DNA of 64,000 bases from assembly GCF_007556755.1 (NCBI RefSeq), contig NZ_VJOO01000002.1, positions 145,060-209,059 of the forward strand, written 5' to 3'. Positions 62,518-64,000 of this stretch are shown piece after piece. The stretch's first letter is position 1. Each line of letters starts with the position of its first letter. A model generated the notes under the pieces. That model made no database searches, had not been told where the DNA came from, and was given only the letters and a program-made list of their open reading frames with translations. The stretch comes from Tepidimonas fonticaldi (GTDB taxonomy: Bacteria; Pseudomonadota; Gammaproteobacteria; Burkholderiales; Burkholderiaceae_C). The position numbers and the translations under genes were made by a program.

Positions 62518-62591
62518 GCGCCGCGCCAGGTACGGCGCAGCGCACGTGCTCGCATCGGCCGTCCTGTGTGCATGCCGGCCACGATGCGGTG

Positions 62592-62786
62592 TTACTGCGC
62601 GCGCGGCGGGAAGCCAGCTTCGCTCAGGGCCGCGGCGATCTGCTCTTGCGAGGCCGAGGTCTGGACCTCGACACGGCGGGTCGGCGGGTCCGTGACGATC
62701 TTGGCGTTGGGGTCGATCATTTGGATCGTTTTCGTCACAGTGCGGGCGCAGCCGCCGCAGGTCATGTCTTCGAGATGGAATTGCAT
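62592..62786 (-). CDS. copZ: CopZ-like copper chaperone (single HMA domain)
   Basis: A 64-residue protein with a ferredoxin-like HMA fold. The metal site is MTCGGCARTVTKTI (Cys10 and Cys13). The end GFPPRAQ is usual for the family. It carries Cu(I) in the cytoplasm to CopA and CueR. AAGGAG is 6 bases before the ATG. It has its own CueR-type promoter 31 bases upstream. Confidence 0.92.
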   Translation of the reverse strand: MQFHLEDMTCGGCARTVTKTIQMIDPNAKIVTDPPTRRVEVQTSASQEQIAAALSEAGFPPRAQ

Positions 62787-62816
62787 GGAAAACTCCTTTC
62801 GGGTTGGGGTGTTTGA

Positions 62817-62847
62817 AGTGTGCTCCTTGCCACCGTTGGAAGGTCAA
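62817..62847 (-). promoter_or_regulatory. CueR-type promoter of copZ
   Basis: On the minus strand TTGACC (62847-62842) and CACACT (62822-62817) are 19 bases apart; the spacer starts TTCCAACGGTGG, very close to the copies at 31609 and 58146. The -10 is poor, as expected for a promoter that depends on an activator. Confidence 0.78.
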
Positions 62848-62886
62848 TCGCTATTTGCATCCCCGCCACACCAACCGGCCGAATGC

Positions 62887-63113
62887 TCATAGGGGCAAGG
62901 CCGTGGTGCTCTTTACGCGATCCAGCACGAAGCTGGTCTTGCAGTCCTGCACGCTGGGGTGCTTGAGCAGCGTGTCGAGCACGAAGCGGGAGTAGTGAGC
63001 CATGTCCATGACGACCACCCGCAGCAGATAGTCCATGTCGCCGGTCAGCGCATGGCACTCCACAACCTCTGGCCAGTTCTGGACAGACGCGCGGAACACG
63101 TCCATGGGATTGC
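62887..63113 (-). pseudogene. 3' remnant of an Lrp/AsnC-family regulator gene
   Basis: About 75 codons remain, covering only the C-terminal ligand-binding (RAM) domain: [53 protein letters not shown]. The N-terminal DNA-binding half is missing. The sequence turns into unrelated hppD-derived DNA near 63110-63130. The internal ATG at 63105 is not a true start. It is non-functional as a regulator. Confidence 0.85.
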
Positions 63114-63115
63114 GC

Positions 63116-63700
63116 TTGTGCGAGTCGGAGTACTGGGCCGACTTCTACACGAAGTTCTTCAACTTCCAAGAGATCCGCTACTTCGACATCAACGGCGAGT
63201 ACACCGGCCTAGCCTCCAAGGCGATGAGCGCGCCGGACGGCCTGATCCGCATCCCGCTGAACGAGGAAGCACGCCAGGGCGGCGGCCAGATTGAGGAATT
63301 CTTGATGCAGTTCAGCGGCGAGGGCATCCAGCACATCGCCCTGCTGTGCGACAACCTACTCGATGCGCTCGACCGCGTGCAGATGGCCGGTATCCCGCTG
63401 CTGACCGCCCCCAACGACATCTATTACGCAAACTTGGAAAAGCGCCTGCCCGGCCATGGCCAGCCCGTACCCGAGTTGCAGGCGCGCGGCATTCTGCTCG
63501 ACGGCACGACCGAAGGCGGCCAGCCCCGCCTGCTGCTGCAGATATTCTCCGAGCCGCTGCTTGGCCCGGTGTTCTTCGAGTTCATCGAGCGCAAGGGCAA
63601 CTACCGCGAGGGCTTCGGCGAAGGAAACTTCGGTGCCTTGTTCGAGTCGATGGAACGCGACCAGATCAACCGTGGCTCGTTGGAAATCAACCCGGCCTGA
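63116..63700 (+). pseudogene. hppD: 3' remnant of 4-hydroxyphenylpyruvate dioxygenase gene
   Basis: About 190 codons encode the C-terminal catalytic half of Hpp[61 protein letters not shown] (iron-ligand His), [20 protein letters not shown] (iron-ligand Glu) and [20 protein letters not shown]. The N-terminal half, including the first iron ligand, is absent. The join with the oppositely oriented Lrp remnant lies near 63110-63130. An open frame continues to 63035 in the other gene's DNA but is not HppD. It cannot be active. Confidence 0.88.
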
Positions 63701-63744
63701 TTTGGGCCTTTCCATGAAGGCAGAGCGCCTTCAGTCCTACATCT

Positions 63745-63768
63745 CGCGAGCCCCTCTGTGGGCTCGCG
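63745..63768 (+). terminator. Hairpin after the hppD remnant
   Basis: CGCGAGCCC - CTCTGT - GGGCTCGCG is a perfect 9-bp stem. It lacks a clear T-run, so it is a probable but weak rho-independent terminator of the former hppD gene. Confidence 0.5.
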
Positions 63769-63937
63769 CTACTTTGGCGTCAGTACTGCCTTAGCCGCTC
63801 AAGCATTGAGCGGGTTGGCTTCGGCGTCACGTTCCGAAACAGTTGCTACCGCCCTTGACTTGAGTTAATACATGGCGGAGTCAATAATCAAGTGCAACAC
63901 CCCTGATCTGCCTTGTACCCGACCCTGCCGCCGACCC

Positions 63938-64000
63938 ATGGGAACCCGCTACCAGCACTTGAGCGCCGAAGAGCGCGCCACCATCATGATCATGCTGCAG
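63938..64000 (+). mobile_element. Start of an IS30-family transposase, cut by the window edge
   Basis: The last 63 bases encode the first 21 residues of an open frame, MGTRYQHLSAEERATIMIML plus one Gln. This is the characteristic start of IS30-family transposases (YxxLSxEER in the N-terminal helix-turn-helix). The left terminal repeat of the element probably lies in 63860-63937, but without the other end it cannot be defined. Apart from this and the hairpin, 63701-63937 shows no gene. Confidence 0.8.

Overview
The window is about 64 kb of GC-rich DNA and reads as the inner part of an integrative and conjugative element (ICE) of the ICEclc/PAGI-2/PFGI-1 type (MPF_G, GI-type type IV secretion), followed by a large metal-resistance cargo. 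Such elements are typical of Beta- and Gammaproteobacteria (Pseudomonas, Bordetella, Achromobacter, Cupriavidus, Delftia and relatives). The sequence does not fix the species. No integrase, attachment site, rRNA, tRNA or CRISPR array is visible, so both ICE ends lie outside the window.

Layout. Positions 1-4.2 kb hold accessory ICE genes: the tail of a methyltransferase-like protein, a small conserved protein, a large SNF2/DEAD-type helicase and a DUF5983-like protein. Positions 4.2-25.6 kb hold the mating-pair-formation genes in conserved order: PilL-like lipoprotein, TIGR03759, lytic transglycosylase, TIGR03765, TraD coupling ATPase, TIGR03747; then RAQPRD, TIGR03758, 03745, 03750, 03746, 03749, 03752, 03751, the VirB4-like ATPase, a DsbA/DsbG-like thioredoxin and RadC; then TIGR03757, 03756, 03755, a small membrane protein and TraG-N. 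A reversed, AT-richer gene for an Mrr-like nuclease sits between the first two transfer operons. The three transfer operons each carry the same ATTGTTTG-type element 66-68 bases before the first start codon. Positions 25.6-29.5 kb hold DUF3742, a RES-domain toxin with its antitoxin, and the MobH-type relaxase TraI.

Positions 29.5-62.8 kb are cargo, mostly metal and drug efflux. A copper module consists of a DUF305 protein with glutaredoxin and KdsA downstream, copA-cueR-ferredoxin, and copZ; these transcription units have MerR/CueR-type promoters with 19-base spacers. A zinc/cadmium module consists of a CadA/ZntA-type P-type ATPase, a triple DUF4148 protein, and CzcD with an ArsR/SmtB sensor; the operators have the form TGAA-N6-TTCA. 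A nickel-type module pairs an InrS-like CsoR-family sensor with an NreB/NrsD-like exporter. A CzcCBA-like HME-RND operon includes two extra His-rich periplasmic proteins. There is also a MexEF-OprN-like RND operon with a MerR regulator and an MFS pump, a GntR/SnoaL pair, a lone dihydrolipoamide dehydrogenase and a second ArsR.

Positions 61.8-64 kb are decayed: a broken glutaredoxin-MauE gene, back-to-back remnants of an Lrp regulator and of 4-hydroxyphenylpyruvate dioxygenase that have both lost their 5' parts at one junction, and the start of an IS30-family transposase at the right edge.

Most interesting signals: the shared element in front of the three transfer operons; the lone nuclease at an operon boundary; the local CueR and ArsR regulons readable from their operators; the exact InrS-type nickel ligand spacing; and extra copies of housekeeping enzymes (KdsA, Lpd, ISC-type ferredoxin, glutaredoxins) among metal-resistance genes.
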